Positions 16,763-26,808 are shown, numbered from the stretch's first letter. The stretch: 64,000 nt of DNA from Candidatus Leptovillus affinis (GCA_016705235.1 JADIYP010000007.1:372001-436000); one strand, 5' to 3'. Numbers and translations: made by a program. Notes: generated from the letters alone by a model not told the origin.

Positions 16763-17344
16763 ATGATTGCCAGCCTTAGCGGAACCATCCAGTTTATCGG
16801 CCCAGACCACCTTGTCATCAAAGTCGGCGGCGTGGGGGTGCGCGTGTTTGTGCCCAAAACGGTGCTGGAAGACGTCGGCGGCGTCGGGCGCAGCATCATG
16901 CTGCACACCCACCTCATCGTGCGCGAACAAGACCTGTCGCTCTATGGCTTTGAATCGACTGAAGACCTGCAATTGTTTGAAGTGCTGCTAACCGTCAACG
17001 GCGTTGGCCCGAAGGTGGCCCTGGCCATCCTGTCTACACTCAGCCCGGAACTGCTGAAAAGCGCCATTATGCGCGAGGAAACGGCCGTGCTCCAACGTGT
17101 CCCTGGCATCGGCAAAAAGACGGCCGAACGCATGATGTTCCAACTGCGCGACAAACTCGATCTCAGCCAGGCCAGCAGCAACATGCCGCTGGTCGCCGAC
17201 ATCGACGCCGATGTCATCGACATCCTGACCAGCCTCGGCTTTAGCATCGTCGAAGCGCAATCCGCCCTGCAAAAACTGCCCCGCGAAGTTAAAAACGTGG
17301 ATGAACGTGTCCAGCTTGCTCTACAATACCTTGACCAGGGTTAA
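16763..17344 (+). CDS. ruvA: Holliday junction DNA helicase subunit RuvA
   Basis: Junction-binding tetramer subunit that loads the RuvB motor. It is 193 residues: OB-fold start MIASLSGTIQFIG, two helix-hairpin-helix motifs (LLTVNGVGPKVALAIL and LQRVPGIGKKTAERM) and the C-terminal RuvB-binding three-helix domain. It follows ruvC by 54 bp. ruvB is not in the window. Confidence 0.96.
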   Translation: MIASLSGTIQFIGPDHLVIKVGGVGVRVFVPKTVLEDVGGVGRSIMLHTHLIVREQDLSLYGFESTEDLQLFEVLLTVNGVGPKVALAILSTLSPELLKSAIMREETAVLQRVPGIGKKTAERMMFQLRDKLDLSQASSNMPLVADIDADVIDILTSLGFSIVEAQSALQKLPREVKNVDERVQLALQYLDQG

Positions 17345-17413
17345 GCGCCCTGGCAACAAATCTCGCTAATTTCCAGGTTTAGATCAACAAAATCCAGTTT
17401 CCCGGAGTGATTC

Positions 17414-20400
17414 ATGACCTCAGACGCAATCCCCATGGCACAAGAGACGCTTCTCCTGAAGCAGCCCACTGTCAGCGCCGATCACATTGCTTTTTTGTAT
17501 GCCAGCGACATCTGGATCGCCGGGCGCGACGGCCGTAATCCTCACCGTCTCACCGCCCACAAAGGCGTCAAATCCACCCCCATGTTTTCGCCAGATGGCG
17601 AATGGATCGCCTTTTCCGCCAACTACGATGGCAATACCAGCGTCTACGTCATCGGCAAAGAGGGCGGGTCGCCCCGGCGGCTCACGTTCCACCCCGGCGA
17701 CGATTGGGTGCGCGGCTGGACGCCCGACGGCCGTGCCATTCTTTTTGTCTCTTCCCGCGACGCCCACACCATCCGCTATCGCCGTTTCTTCACCGTGTCG
17801 CTGGAGGGCGATTTTCCGCAGGCGCTGCCCCTGCCCATGGCTGAACGGGGCGATTTTTCACCCGACGGCCGTTTCCTGGCTTACACCTCCATTCCCGAAC
17901 CATTCTGGTCCTGGAAACGCTATCGCGGCGGGCGCACGTCGCCCATCTGGGTGCTGGACCTGACCACCTACGACCACGTTGAAATCCCCCACGTCAACGC
18001 CAGCGACACCTACCCCTGCTGGCTGGGCGATACCATCTATTTCCTATCCGACCGGCATGGGACGATGAACTTGTTCGGCTATGACACCCAGACAACGGCC
18101 GTCACCCAGCTCACCCACTACGACGATTTCGACATCCGCTCCCTCACCACAGGGGATGGGCTGCTGGCGTATGAGCAAAACGGCCGTATCCACCTCTACA
18201 ATCCCGCCGATGGCCAAACCACCACCCTGCACATCCAAATTGCCGCCGATTTGCCCTACGCGCGGCCCTATTTCAAACGCGCCGCCCACACCATCCGCCA
18301 CGCCGGCATTTCTCCCACCGGCGTGCGCGCCGTATTCGAGGCGCGCGGCGACATTTTCACCGTGCCCGCCAAAAAAGGCGACATCCGCAATCTCACCCGC
18401 ACCCCCGGCGTACACGAACGCTTCCCCGCCTGGTCGCCAGACGGGCAGCAAATCGCCTACTTCTCCGACGCCAGCGGCGAATACGAACTTGTCTTGTCCG
18501 ACCAGGCCGGCCTGCAAGAGAAAACATTCATCCCCCTGGGCAAAAAATCCTTCTTTTACTCGCCCACCTGGTCGCCCGACAGCCAAAAAATCGCCTACAC
18601 CGATAAAGCGCTCAACCTCTTTTACCTCGATGTGGCCGAACAAAAACCCATCCACGTCGCCACCGACACCTACGACCACCCCGAACGCAGCCTGAATCCC
18701 GTCTGGTCGCCCGACAGCCAATGGCTCGCCTATACCCGGCGGCTGGACACGCACATACGCGCCGTATTTTTGTATGAACTGGCCACCGGCGTCAGCCACC
18801 AGATCACCGATGGCCTCAGCGACGCCACCTCAGCCTGCTTTAGTCCAGACGGAAAATATCTCTTTTTCGCCGCCAGCTCCAATTACGGCCTGAACACTGG
18901 CTGGCTGGATATGTCCTCTTACGAACGGCCGGTGCAAAGCAACCTCTATGTCGTCGTACTCAGCCACGACACACCCTCCCCGCTGGCCCCCGAAAGTGAT
19001 GATGAACCGGCCAAAGAGGAAAAATCGCCAGACGAAACCAACGCCGATGAAGCCAAAAACGACGGGGATGAGCAAGACAAGCAAGAAAAGAAGCCCAACG
19101 GTCCGAAAAAACCACCCGTCAAAGTCAAAATCGATCTGGAAAAAATGGACCAGCGAATTTTGGCTCTGCCGCTGCCCGCCCGCGAATATCGCTCGCTGCA
19201 GGCGGCCAATGGCAAATTGTTTTACCTGGAGACCAATCAATCGTTTGCCGAACAAACCGAGACGCTGCTGGGCACATTAAACGTGTTTGATCTGAAAGAA
19301 CGAAAAAACGAGGTCTATCTGAGCAACATCCGTGCCTATTGGATAAGCGCCGACGGCCGTAAACTGCTCTATCAATCTAAAAAACCCGACGACTTCGCCG
19401 TCATCGGCACAGACAAAAAGCCCGACAACGGCGGCGACCGCCTGAACCTGGCCCAGATGGAAGTGTACGTCGATCCCAAAGCCGAATGGTCGCAAATGTT
19501 CACCGAAGTTTGCCGCCTGCAGCGCGACTTTTTTTACGACGCCCACATGCACGGCCTCGATTGGGAAGCTACTGCGGCCAAATACCGGCCCCTCTTAACC
19601 CATGTCGGCCATCGGCAGGACCTGAACTTTATCCTGGCAGAAATGATCGGCGAGCTTTCAGTTGGCCACGCCTACGTGATGTTTGGCGACATCCCCACCC
19701 CTAATCGGGTAGACGGTGGTTTGTTGGGGGCTGATTATGATCTGGTAGATGGGTTCTACCGCTTCCGGCGCATCTACTCCGGCCTGAATTGGCACCCGGA
19801 ACTACGCGCGCCCCTGACAGAACCGGGCGTCAACGTGAGCGAAGGCGAATATCTGCTGGCGGTTAACGGCCGTCCCCTGCGCCCACCCACCAACCTCTAC
19901 AGCCTCTTCGAGAAAACCGCCGACAAACAGACAACTTTGCTCGTCAGCCCCACAACCGACGCCGCCGACGGCCGTATCGTCACCGTCGTGCCCATCCGCA
20001 GCGAAAACGACCTGCGCCACTGGTCGTGGGTGGAAGACAACCGCAAAAAAGTCAGCGAGATGACCAACGGCCGTGTCGCCTACGTCTACATGAGCAATAC
20101 CGCCCTGGAAGGGTATGCCTCCTTCAACCGTTACTACTTCTCCCAACTGGACAAAGAAGCCGTCATCCTTGATGAACGCTTCAACGGCGGCGGCTCCGTC
20201 GCCGATTACGTCATCGACCTGCTGGACCGCCCCTTACTGAGTTACTGGGCCACCCGCGAAGGCAAGATTTTCAGCACGCCGGCCGCGTCCATTTTTGGCC
20301 CCAAAGTGATGGTGATTAACGAATTTGCCGGCTCCGGCGGCGACGCGATGCCACAGTTTTTCCGGCGGCGCGGCCTGGGCAAGCTGGTGGGCAAACGCAC

Positions 20401-20668
20401 CTGGGGCGGGCTAATTGGCATCTACGACAACCCGGTGCTGCTGGATGGCGGGCTGGTCACTGCGCCGCGTCTGGCCATTTTTAGCCCGGAGGGCGAATGG
20501 GAAGTAGAAAACGAAGGCGTCGCCCCGGATGTGGAAGTGGAAATGACGCCCAAACTGGTGATTAACGGCCGTGATCCACAGTTGGAAACGGCCGTCGAAA
20601 TCATCCTGGCCGAACTGGCCGCCAATCCGCGCCCCAAAATCGAGCGCCCCGCGCCGGCCACGCGATAA
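17414..20668 (+). CDS. Tricorn protease homologue (beta-propellers plus S41 peptidase core)
   Basis: Large cytoplasmic serine protease of 1084 residues that trims peptides released by other proteases. The N-terminal ~550 residues carry propeller blades with repeated SPDG/TPDGR turns. A highly charged Lys/Glu/Asp linker follows (about 525-570), then a C1 helical domain, a PDZ region and the S41 core. The catalytic His is in LSVGHAY (near 755), the Ser in AGSGGD (near 974) and the Glu in ENEGVAPDVE (near 1035), close to the numbering of the Thermoplasma enzyme. GGAG precedes the ATG. It is probably transcribed with the small NTF2-like gene downstream. Confidence 0.9.
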   Translation: MTSDAIPMAQETLLLKQPTVSADHIAFLYASDIWIAGRDGRNPHRLTAHKGVKSTPMFSPDGEWIAFSANYDGNTSVYVIGKEGGSPRRLTFHPGDDWVRGWTPDGRAILFVSSRDAHTIRYRRFFTVSLEGDFPQALPLPMAERGDFSPDGRFLAYTSIPEPFWSWKRYRGGRTSPIWVLDLTTYDHVEIPHVNASDTYPCWLGDTIYFLSDRHGTMNLFGYDTQTTAVTQLTHYDDFDIRSLTTGDGLLAYEQNGRIHLYNPADGQTTTLHIQIAADLPYARPYFKRAAHTIRHAGISPTGVRAVFEARGDIFTVPAKKGDIRNLTRTPGVHERFPAWSPDGQQIAYFSDASGEYELVLSDQAGLQEKTFIPLGKKSFFYSPTWSPDSQKIAYTDKALNLFYLDVAEQKPIHVATDTYDHPERSLNPVWSPDSQWLAYTRRLDTHIRAVFLYELATGVSHQITDGLSDATSACFSPDGKYLFFAASSNYGLNTGWLDMSSYERPVQSNLYVVVLSHDTPSPLAPESDDEPAKEEKSPDETNADEAKNDGDEQDKQEKKPNGPKKPPVKVKIDLEKMDQRILALPLPAREYRSLQAANGKLFYLETNQSFAEQTETLLGTLNVFDLKERKNEVYLSNIRAYWISADGRKLLYQSKKPDDFAVIGTDKKPDNGGDRLNLAQMEVYVDPKAEWSQMFTEVCRLQRDFFYDAHMHGLDWEATAAKYRPLLTHVGHRQDLNFILAEMIGELSVGHAYVMFGDIPTPNRVDGGLLGADYDLVDGFYRFRRIYSGLNWHPELRAPLTEPGVNVSEGEYLLAVNGRPLRPPTNLYSLFEKTADKQTTLLVSPTTDAADGRIVTVVPIRSENDLRHWSWVEDNRKKVSEMTNGRVAYVYMSNTALEGYASFNRYYFSQLDKEAVILDERFNGGGSVADYVIDLLDRPLLSYWATREGKIFSTPAASIFGPKVMVINEFAGSGGDAMPQFFRRRGLGKLVGKRTWGGLIGIYDNPVLLDGGLVTAPRLAIFSPEGEWEVENEGVAPDVEVEMTPKLVINGRDPQLETAVEIILAELAANPRPKIERPAPATR

Positions 20669-20728
20669 GATGATTTTCGAGACTATCCGGGCCTAACCCT
20701 TCGCGAGGCCTTACTGCTGGAGAAAACG

Positions 20729-21157
20729 ATGAAAAAAACGACAGAAGAAGAGGTCTGGAACACGCTCCACCGCCATTTGCACAGCGTTTTTGCGCGGGAT
20801 GTGGCAACCTACAAAGCCACCACCAGCGACGATTTATCGCTCTACGAATGGTTCATCACGCCGCACCGGCAAGATGGCCTGGATTTTCACTTTTTTATGA
20901 TTAAACATGGGTGGGCCGGCACGGACGCCGACTTTCGCTACGATTTGTGGGAACCGCGCTTGCAGTTGTATGGCGCGCCGGGCGAAGAGACAACGGCCGT
21001 TGTCAGTTACACCTTCATGCTCACCATTGCCACCCCCGAAGGTCCCATCACCCACCGCCAACATAACGAAAGCCGTGTCCTCATCAAAGGGGAACACGGC
21101 TGGCAAATCGTCCACGTCCACAAATCGCCGTCTTGGGCGGCGCCATATGGACCGTAA
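20729..21157 (+). CDS. NTF2-like protein (CaMKII-association/SnoaL/DUF4440 type)
   Basis: A 142-residue protein with the cone-shaped NTF2-like fold signature: an N-terminal helix (EEEVWNTLHRHLHSVFARD), a central strand region, and a C-terminal pair of strands with NESRVLIKGEHGWQIVHVHKS, which resembles the CaMKII association domain and steroid-isomerase-like bacterial proteins. Such proteins bind small ligands or form oligomers; the activity here is unknown. It follows the tricorn gene by 60 bp and ends 19 bp from ribF on the other strand. Confidence 0.7.
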   Translation: MKKTTEEEVWNTLHRHLHSVFARDVATYKATTSDDLSLYEWFITPHRQDGLDFHFFMIKHGWAGTDADFRYDLWEPRLQLYGAPGEETTAVVSYTFMLTIATPEGPITHRQHNESRVLIKGEHGWQIVHVHKSPSWAAPYGP

Positions 21158-21176
21158 TGCGGATGCGTGCGGCGCG

Positions 21177-22106
21177 TTACGCCAACATCGCCCGTATCGC
21201 GCTGACATCGGCTTGAATCTGGGCGGTTAACTCCGGCAGGCCAGAGAATTTTTTCTCCGGCCGAATGTGCTGGATAAACTCCACGCGCAGCTCCTGGCCG
21301 TATAAATCGCCGCTGTAATCCAACAAATGCGCTTCGACGGTGACGCCACGGCCGTTTACTGTTGGCCGCACCCCCACATTAGTCGCCGCCACATAACGCT
21401 GGTCGCCCAGCCAGGCGTAGGTAGCATACACGCCGTTGGCTGGCAGCAGCAGCTCGTCCCAGGCGGCCAGGTTGGCCGTCGGAAAACCAATCGTGCGCCC
21501 GCGCTGATCGCCTTGCGCCACGTCGCCGGTAACGTGAAACGGCCGTCCCAAACATTCGCGCACAGTAGCCACGTTTCCTTCGGTCAAACAACGACGAATC
21601 CGGCTGCTGCTCACCCAATCGCCCTGAACTTCCACCATCGAGCGCACCAATTCCACCGAAAAACCGCGCTCCGCGCCTAACCGGCGCAAAAAGGGCACAT
21701 CCCCTTCTCGTTTGTAGCCAAAAGCAAAATTCCCGCCCCAAATCTGGCGCATGTCCAGATACCGGATGAGCTGGTCGACAAAATCAGCCGCTCGCGTCAG
21801 GCGAACTTCTTCATTAAACGGATGGGTAATGATCAGATCGATGCCCTGCTCGGCCAGCAGCCGCACCCGATCCGCCAGGGTGGTAATGTAATATGGCCCT
21901 TCCTGACCGCGCAAAACACGGGTAGGATGGGGGAAAAAGGTGAGAACGGCCGAGCGCCGGCCGTCGGCGCGGGCCGCGGCCACCATTTCTTGCAGCACAG
22001 CCTGATGGCCCACGTGGACACCATCAAAAGAACCAATCGCCAGATAGGTGGGCGTAGAAAGTTCGACTTCGGTCAGGTGTTCAACGTGGATGAATGTCTG
22101 TGTCAT
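21177..22106 (-). CDS. ribF: Bifunctional riboflavin kinase/FAD synthetase RibF
   Basis: Makes FMN and then FAD from riboflavin. The N-terminal adenylyltransferase domain has AIGSFDGVHVGHQ, the nucleotide-binding HxGH motif, and VSSSRIR; the C-terminal kinase domain has GRTIGFPTANL and NGVYATYA. Length of 309 residues is standard. It is the last gene of the leftward nusA operon, 16 bp after truB, as in many bacteria. Confidence 0.95.
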   Translation of the reverse strand: MTQTFIHVEHLTEVELSTPTYLAIGSFDGVHVGHQAVLQEMVAAARADGRRSAVLTFFPHPTRVLRGQEGPYYITTLADRVRLLAEQGIDLIITHPFNEEVRLTRAADFVDQLIRYLDMRQIWGGNFAFGYKREGDVPFLRRLGAERGFSVELVRSMVEVQGDWVSSSRIRRCLTEGNVATVRECLGRPFHVTGDVAQGDQRGRTIGFPTANLAAWDELLLPANGVYATYAWLGDQRYVAATNVGVRPTVNGRGVTVEAHLLDYSGDLYGQELRVEFIQHIRPEKKFSGLPELTAQIQADVSAIRAMLA

Positions 22107-22122
22107 AACTCGTGTACCTGAT

Positions 22123-23031
22123 TCAGATCAAAGAAGTCTGGTCGACAACGGCCGTTTCCGGCAAAAACATCTTGTGCGGCTGCCAATAATCCGCTTCGGC
22201 GCGCAAAATGCCCACAAATTCGCCAGTCGGGTCGGTGACACGCACCATCTCGTGCAGGGCGTGGTCGGTTTCCCGAACCAGCCGCTGCCCCACCAACAGC
22301 CGCTCCACTTCTGAAGCGGGCAAGGTTAATTGGGGCAAATGGGCCACGGCCGTTTCCGGCGGCAGCAGGTGATCGGCCAGATTGGCGGCAGTCAGTTGAT
22401 CCAGCGAAACGGCCTGATCGAGCGTAAAATCGCCGACGGCCGTGCGCCGCAGCGCCGTCAGATAGCCGCCACAGCCCAACGCTTCGCCCAGATCATGCCC
22501 CAATGAACGGATATACGTCCCCGACGAGCAGGCCACGCGCAAATGCAGGACCGGCGCGCGCCAGGCCAGCATGGTTAATTCATAGATGGTGACTTCGCGC
22601 GGCGGCACGTCTACCTCTGCGCCTTCACGGGCTAATTTGTAGAGGGGTTTTCCATTTTTTTTGATGGCCGAATAAAGGGGCGGTTTTTGCTGAATGGGGC
22701 CGCGAAATTGAGCCAGGGCGGCGGTGATGGGCAATTCGGTGAGATGGGCGAACGGCCGTTCAACCACAATCTCGCCCTCTGCATCATAGGTGTTGGTGGT
22801 CTGGCCCAGGCGTACGGCCGTTTCATACGTCTTCGGCAGCCCGACCAGATATTCCAGCAGGCGGGTCGCCCGGCCAATGCCCAACAGCATCACGCCGGTC
22901 GCCAGGGGGTCTAGCGTACCGGCATGGCCGATGCGGCGTGTGCCACTCAGCCGCCTGAGTTGGTTAACCACATCGTGGGAGGTGACACCAAGCGGCTTAT
23001 CAACGGCTAAAATTCCCGAAAGATTCGACAT
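22123..23031 (-). CDS. truB: tRNA pseudouridine(55) synthase TruB
   Basis: Converts U55 of tRNAs to pseudouridine. Motif II with the catalytic aspartate is HAGTLDPLATGVMLLGIG; the N-terminus GILAVDKPLGVTSHDVV and SGTYIRSLGHDLGEALG are also conserved. At 302 residues it has the normal length, with a short C-terminal PUA-like part. It lies between nrnA and ribF in the same operon. Confidence 0.96.
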   Translation of the reverse strand: MSNLSGILAVDKPLGVTSHDVVNQLRRLSGTRRIGHAGTLDPLATGVMLLGIGRATRLLEYLVGLPKTYETAVRLGQTTNTYDAEGEIVVERPFAHLTELPITAALAQFRGPIQQKPPLYSAIKKNGKPLYKLAREGAEVDVPPREVTIYELTMLAWRAPVLHLRVACSSGTYIRSLGHDLGEALGCGGYLTALRRTAVGDFTLDQAVSLDQLTAANLADHLLPPETAVAHLPQLTLPASEVERLLVGQRLVRETDHALHEMVRVTDPTGEFVGILRAEADYWQPHKMFLPETAVVDQTSLI

Positions 23032-23064
23032 AATCAGAATAAATCATGGAGGAAACGGCCGTTT

Positions 23065-24063
23065 CTACAACCCATGCCCATTTTGCTGCGCGGAGGCCGG
23101 CGTTTGTTGGGTAATGGCCTGCTTGCACATTTCCACAATTTGCGCTTCAGCTTTGGCCAAAGGGCCTTCCATCGTACAGCCCGCAGCCTGAGGGTGCCCG
23201 CCGCCGCCGAGACTTTGGGCCAACTGCGCCACGTCATACGGCGGGCGGCTGCGAAAGCCAACCCGAATATACCCGTCTTCCATTTCCATCAACACCACGC
23301 CAATGGCCACTCGGTTCACGTCGGCCAGCAAATTCACCAGGCCGCTGCTGCTGTCGTTGCGGTAGCCAATCATTTCCCGGTCGCGGTTGGTGATGGTGGT
23401 CCACATCAGGCCGTCTTCAATTTGCATCTGGTTCAGGCCAATCTGCCACAGGCGCAGCGTAGACAATGGCTTTAAGTTCAAGGTCTGCATGGTGATCAGG
23501 GGCAAATCCGCCCCGGCTTCCATCAAAACGCTGGCTACTTTCAGGGTGTTGGGGGTTACGTTGGGCGTGCGAAACCCAAGCGTGTCCGTGACGACGCCGG
23601 TAAGAAGGCTCATGGCCACGTCGGCGTTAATTTCCCAACCCATATCTGTGTACAGGCTGTAGATCATCTCCGCCGTAGACGGGCAGTCGGCCACCCAGTT
23701 CAAATCGCCAAAATAGGTATTGGTGATGTGGTGATCGATGTTGATGATGAATGGTTTGGGGTCTGGCAAACTGGTGAAGATATCGCCCATGCGCTGCTGG
23801 TCGCCGCAATCGACGGCGATCAAGGCGTCAAAACGGCCGCGAGGATCGGTCTTTCTGACCACGCGGTCGACAAACGAAAGGTAATTGAACCGATTGGGCA
23901 TATCGCTCTCGCAGGCCATGGTGACATCTTTGCCCAGGCGAGAAAGGGCCATGCCTACGGCCGTTAACGAACCCAACGCATCCCCATCTGGCCCAACGTG
24001 CGTCACAACCAAAATACGCCGCGCCGCTTCAATTGTCTGGCGGAATTCCGCTGCAAATGACAC
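23065..24063 (-). CDS. nrnA: DHH-family oligoribonuclease/pAp phosphatase NrnA
   Basis: Degrades short RNA oligomers and 3',5'-pAp in the cytoplasm. The DHH motifs are visible: THVGPDGDALGS, IAVDCGDQQR, NIDHHITN and, in the DHHA1 domain, SLGGGGHPQAAGC. At 332 residues it has normal length. A position between rbfA and truB is typical of the nusA-infB cluster. The 120-bp gap upstream holds an inverted repeat (GGAGGTGGCT with AGCCACCTCA, 24106-24160). Confidence 0.93.
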   Translation of the reverse strand: MSFAAEFRQTIEAARRILVVTHVGPDGDALGSLTAVGMALSRLGKDVTMACESDMPNRFNYLSFVDRVVRKTDPRGRFDALIAVDCGDQQRMGDIFTSLPDPKPFIINIDHHITNTYFGDLNWVADCPSTAEMIYSLYTDMGWEINADVAMSLLTGVVTDTLGFRTPNVTPNTLKVASVLMEAGADLPLITMQTLNLKPLSTLRLWQIGLNQMQIEDGLMWTTITNRDREMIGYRNDSSSGLVNLLADVNRVAIGVVLMEMEDGYIRVGFRSRPPYDVAQLAQSLGGGGHPQAAGCTMEGPLAKAEAQIVEMCKQAITQQTPASAQQNGHGL

Positions 24064-24183
24064 AGTTACTCTTGTCCTTTTATTTGTTGCAATTCTGTTG
24101 GATCTGGAGGTGGCTCCTGCCCATAGGACAATCCAATAGTCAGATCAACCAGCCACCTCAGTTCGGGGTCTGGAAACAGTCGC

Positions 24184-24549
24184 TTATTCCTCTTCGTCGG
24201 ATAAGGGAGGAATAACCAGATTCGCCAGAATGCGATCCACTTCCGCCGCCTGCGCGAGGGTCGGATCCCAATGAAAACGAAGTTCGGGAGTTATACGCAG
24301 ACGCATCCGCTGCGCCAGTTCGCGGCGGAAGAATCCGGTCGCTTTATCCAGCGCCTGAAGCACGTCTACGCGGCGCGATTCATCGCCTAACGCCTGGACG
24401 TAGACGTCTGCGTATTTCAACTCCCGATCTATGGTCACATCCGTCATGGTCAACTCTTGCAGTCGGGGATCGTTCATCTCACGCAAAATCAACTCGCTCA
24501 AGATAATCTGAATTTGTTCCGCTGTACGCTGTTGACGAATTTTGCTCAT
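24184..24549 (-). CDS. rbfA: Ribosome-binding factor A
   Basis: Helps mature the 30S subunit at the 5' end of 16S rRNA. The 121-residue KH-like protein has the family start RQQRTAEQIQIILSELI, the stretch MNDPRLQELTMTDVTI and ITPELRFHWD. Its start is one base from the infB stop, so the two are probably translationally coupled. Confidence 0.94.
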   Translation of the reverse strand: MSKIRQQRTAEQIQIILSELILREMNDPRLQELTMTDVTIDRELKYADVYVQALGDESRRVDVLQALDKATGFFRRELAQRMRLRITPELRFHWDPTLAQAAEVDRILANLVIPPLSDEEE

Positions 24550-24550
24550 G

Positions 24551-26347
24551 TTATGGGTTTTCCACGCGCTGAGTTACAAAGAATTCGATGTAATCTCCAG
24601 GGCGAAAATCGTTCCAATTTTCCAGGCTAACGCCAAATTCAAAACCAGCCTTCACTTCGCGCACGCTTTCGGCCAAATGTTTCAGGCTGCTCACCGGGCC
24701 GCTGTGCAGCAAGCTGGTGTTGCGAATGAGGCGCGCCTGGGCATTACGGCGGGCCACGCCGGTGCGCATGTAACAACCGGCAATTTGCCCAACGCCACGA
24801 ATCTTAAAGACCTGGCGCACCTCCGCCCGACCGATCAGAACTTCTTCGTAGACCGGGTCCAACATGCCTTTCATGGCTTTTTCAACATCTTCAATCAACT
24901 TGTAGATGATGGTGTAGTTGCTGATTTGCACGCCTTCGCTGGAGGCGGCGGCATGGGCGACGGGGTCTATTTCCACGTTGAAGCCAAGGATAACGGCATC
25001 AGAGGCGGAAGCGAGCATGACATCGCTTTCCGTTACGTTGCCAGTGGCGGCCAACAAAATATCCAACGAGACTTCCTCGTCGCCAAGTTTACCCAGCGAA
25101 TTGACAATGGGTTCCAAGGAGCCTTGAACGTCAGCCTTCACGATGAGGTTGAGGGTTTTTACGTCCCCTTCTTGCAAGCGGCTGAAGAATTCATCCAGGC
25201 TCATGCCGGCGCCACGGCCGTCTGCGTCCTGGCGCATATCTTCTTGCATTTCGGCAATTAGCCGACGGGCTTCTTTTTCCGTTTTGACCACGGTAAATTG
25301 TTCGCCGGCGTGGGGAATATCGTTCAGGCCGGATACCGCCACCGGGGTGGATGGGGTGGCTTCTTTAATTTGGCGGCCACGAAAATCGTACATGGATTTG
25401 ATACGGCCGTAATGATTGCCCACCAACAGTGTGTCACCGCGACGCAGCGTGCCGTTTTGCACCAGCACGGTAGCCATCACGCCGCGCCCGCGCTCGATAC
25501 TGGCTTCCAAGACCGAACCAGATGGCGTCGCTTGGGGATTGGCCCGCGGGTTAATGTCTTCGGCTATCAACAAAATCGCTTCCAGCAAATCTTCGATACC
25601 CAGACGCTCTTTGGCTGAAACGGGAATAATCATCGTATCCCCATCCCATTCATCGGGAATCAGGCCAATTTCACTCAACTGCTGCTTTACCTTGGCCGGA
25701 TTCGCCGTAGGCAAATCAATCTTGTTCATCGCCACAATAATCGGCACATGAGCGGCGCGAGCATGATCGGCCGCTTCGCGGGTTTGGGGCATCACGCCAT
25801 CGTCGGCGGCAACCACCAGGATGGCAATATCTGTGGCCTGCGCGCCGCGAGCACGCATGGAGGTGAACGCCGCGTGGCCCGGAGTGTCTAAAAATGTAAC
25901 CGGCTTGCCATCTTGTTCAACCTGGTAGGCGCCGATGTGCTGGGTAATGCCGCCGGCTTCACCGGCCTGCACATTTGTCTGACGAATCACGTCTAGCAAG
26001 GAAGTTTTGCCGTGATCGACATGGCCCAACATGGTGACAACCGGAGGGCGGGTTTGCAAATTGGCGGCGTCTTCTTTGGCCAGGACTCGCCGCCAGGCCA
26101 ACAGGTCTTTTTCGTCGATGACTTCTTCGACGGCGGCGGCGGCTTCGGCCTGGGACACAACTTCAAAACCCATTTCTCCGGCAACAATGGCCGCAGTGTC
26201 GAAGTCTATGTCCTGGTTGATGTTGGCCATGATGCCATTGCTCATCAACTCTTTAATCACGTCGATGGGACTGACTTCCATAACGGCAGCCAATTCTCGA
26301 ACGGTTATGAAAGCTGGTAGCTCAATCAATGCTTTTGTTTTCGTCAT
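24551..26347 (-). CDS. infB: Translation initiation factor IF-2 (short form)
   Basis: GTPase that places initiator tRNA on the 30S subunit. At 598 residues it is a short IF-2 with one N-terminal IF2N domain (TVRELAAVMEVSPIDVIKEL) and no long linker. G motifs: GHVDHGKTS, DTPGHAAF and MNKIDLP. Domains II-IV follow, with GRAEVRQVFKI and IAGCYMRTGVARR near the end. The gene lies between ylxR and rbfA. Confidence 0.97.
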   Translation of the reverse strand: MTKTKALIELPAFITVRELAAVMEVSPIDVIKELMSNGIMANINQDIDFDTAAIVAGEMGFEVVSQAEAAAAVEEVIDEKDLLAWRRVLAKEDAANLQTRPPVVTMLGHVDHGKTSLLDVIRQTNVQAGEAGGITQHIGAYQVEQDGKPVTFLDTPGHAAFTSMRARGAQATDIAILVVAADDGVMPQTREAADHARAAHVPIIVAMNKIDLPTANPAKVKQQLSEIGLIPDEWDGDTMIIPVSAKERLGIEDLLEAILLIAEDINPRANPQATPSGSVLEASIERGRGVMATVLVQNGTLRRGDTLLVGNHYGRIKSMYDFRGRQIKEATPSTPVAVSGLNDIPHAGEQFTVVKTEKEARRLIAEMQEDMRQDADGRGAGMSLDEFFSRLQEGDVKTLNLIVKADVQGSLEPIVNSLGKLGDEEVSLDILLAATGNVTESDVMLASASDAVILGFNVEIDPVAHAAASSEGVQISNYTIIYKLIEDVEKAMKGMLDPVYEEVLIGRAEVRQVFKIRGVGQIAGCYMRTGVARRNAQARLIRNTSLLHSGPVSSLKHLAESVREVKAGFEFGVSLENWNDFRPGDYIEFFVTQRVENP

Positions 26348-26439
26348 CTTTTACCATTTCCTCACTACGCAAACGCTGCGCGCAACCATTCAGGATGCAA
26401 AATCGTTAACGGCCGTTTGCCAGCCAAATCTTATCTATT

Positions 26440-26745
26440 TTATGACGCGCCGGCGTCCTCGGCGATAGGGCGATGGGCCGCAATAGCGGCCAATTCCTCG
26501 TCGCCGACAGCAGCTTTAAGGGCCTGGCCCAACACAGCCCGATCGTTGAGCATTTTGTCCCAACATTCAGGCCGATCACACACGTAAGCGCCACGGCCGT
26601 TCTGCTTTCCGCTCATATCCACAACCACGCCATCATCCGGCGTACGCACAATGCGGATAAGCCGCCGTTTCTCCGTTTTCTGACGGCAAACGACACAGGT
26701 CCGCTGGGGGACGTGTTTTGGCTTGCGCCCTTGTTTCTTCATCAT
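26440..26745 (-). CDS. ylxR: YlxR family RNA-binding protein (RnpM)
   Basis: About 101 residues. YlxR proteins bind RNA; in Bacillus the homologue RnpM modulates RNase P. Visible are the signature PQRTCVVCRQKTEKRRLIRIVR and GRGAYVCDRPECWDKML. The frame is open upstream to 26799, but relatives start near MKKQGRKPKH, so ATG 26745 (or 26742) is used; no strong ribosome site is seen. It sits in the canonical place between nusA and infB. Confidence 0.9.
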   Translation of the reverse strand: MMKKQGRKPKHVPQRTCVVCRQKTEKRRLIRIVRTPDDGVVVDMSGKQNGRGAYVCDRPECWDKMLNDRAVLGQALKAAVGDEELAAIAAHRPIAEDAGAS

Positions 26746-26808
26746 GTTAAACCGGCATAAAGCAATAAAGATAGAGAAACTCTCTACCTCTATTGCCACA
26801 ACCCTATC

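Noticed and set aside
18044..18799. 251-codon frame opposite the tricorn gene
   Set aside because: Antisense shadow of the propeller region, Gly/Val-rich, no start signal.
24542..25261. 239-codon frame opposite infB
   Set aside because: Antisense to a highly conserved gene, with no domain visible.
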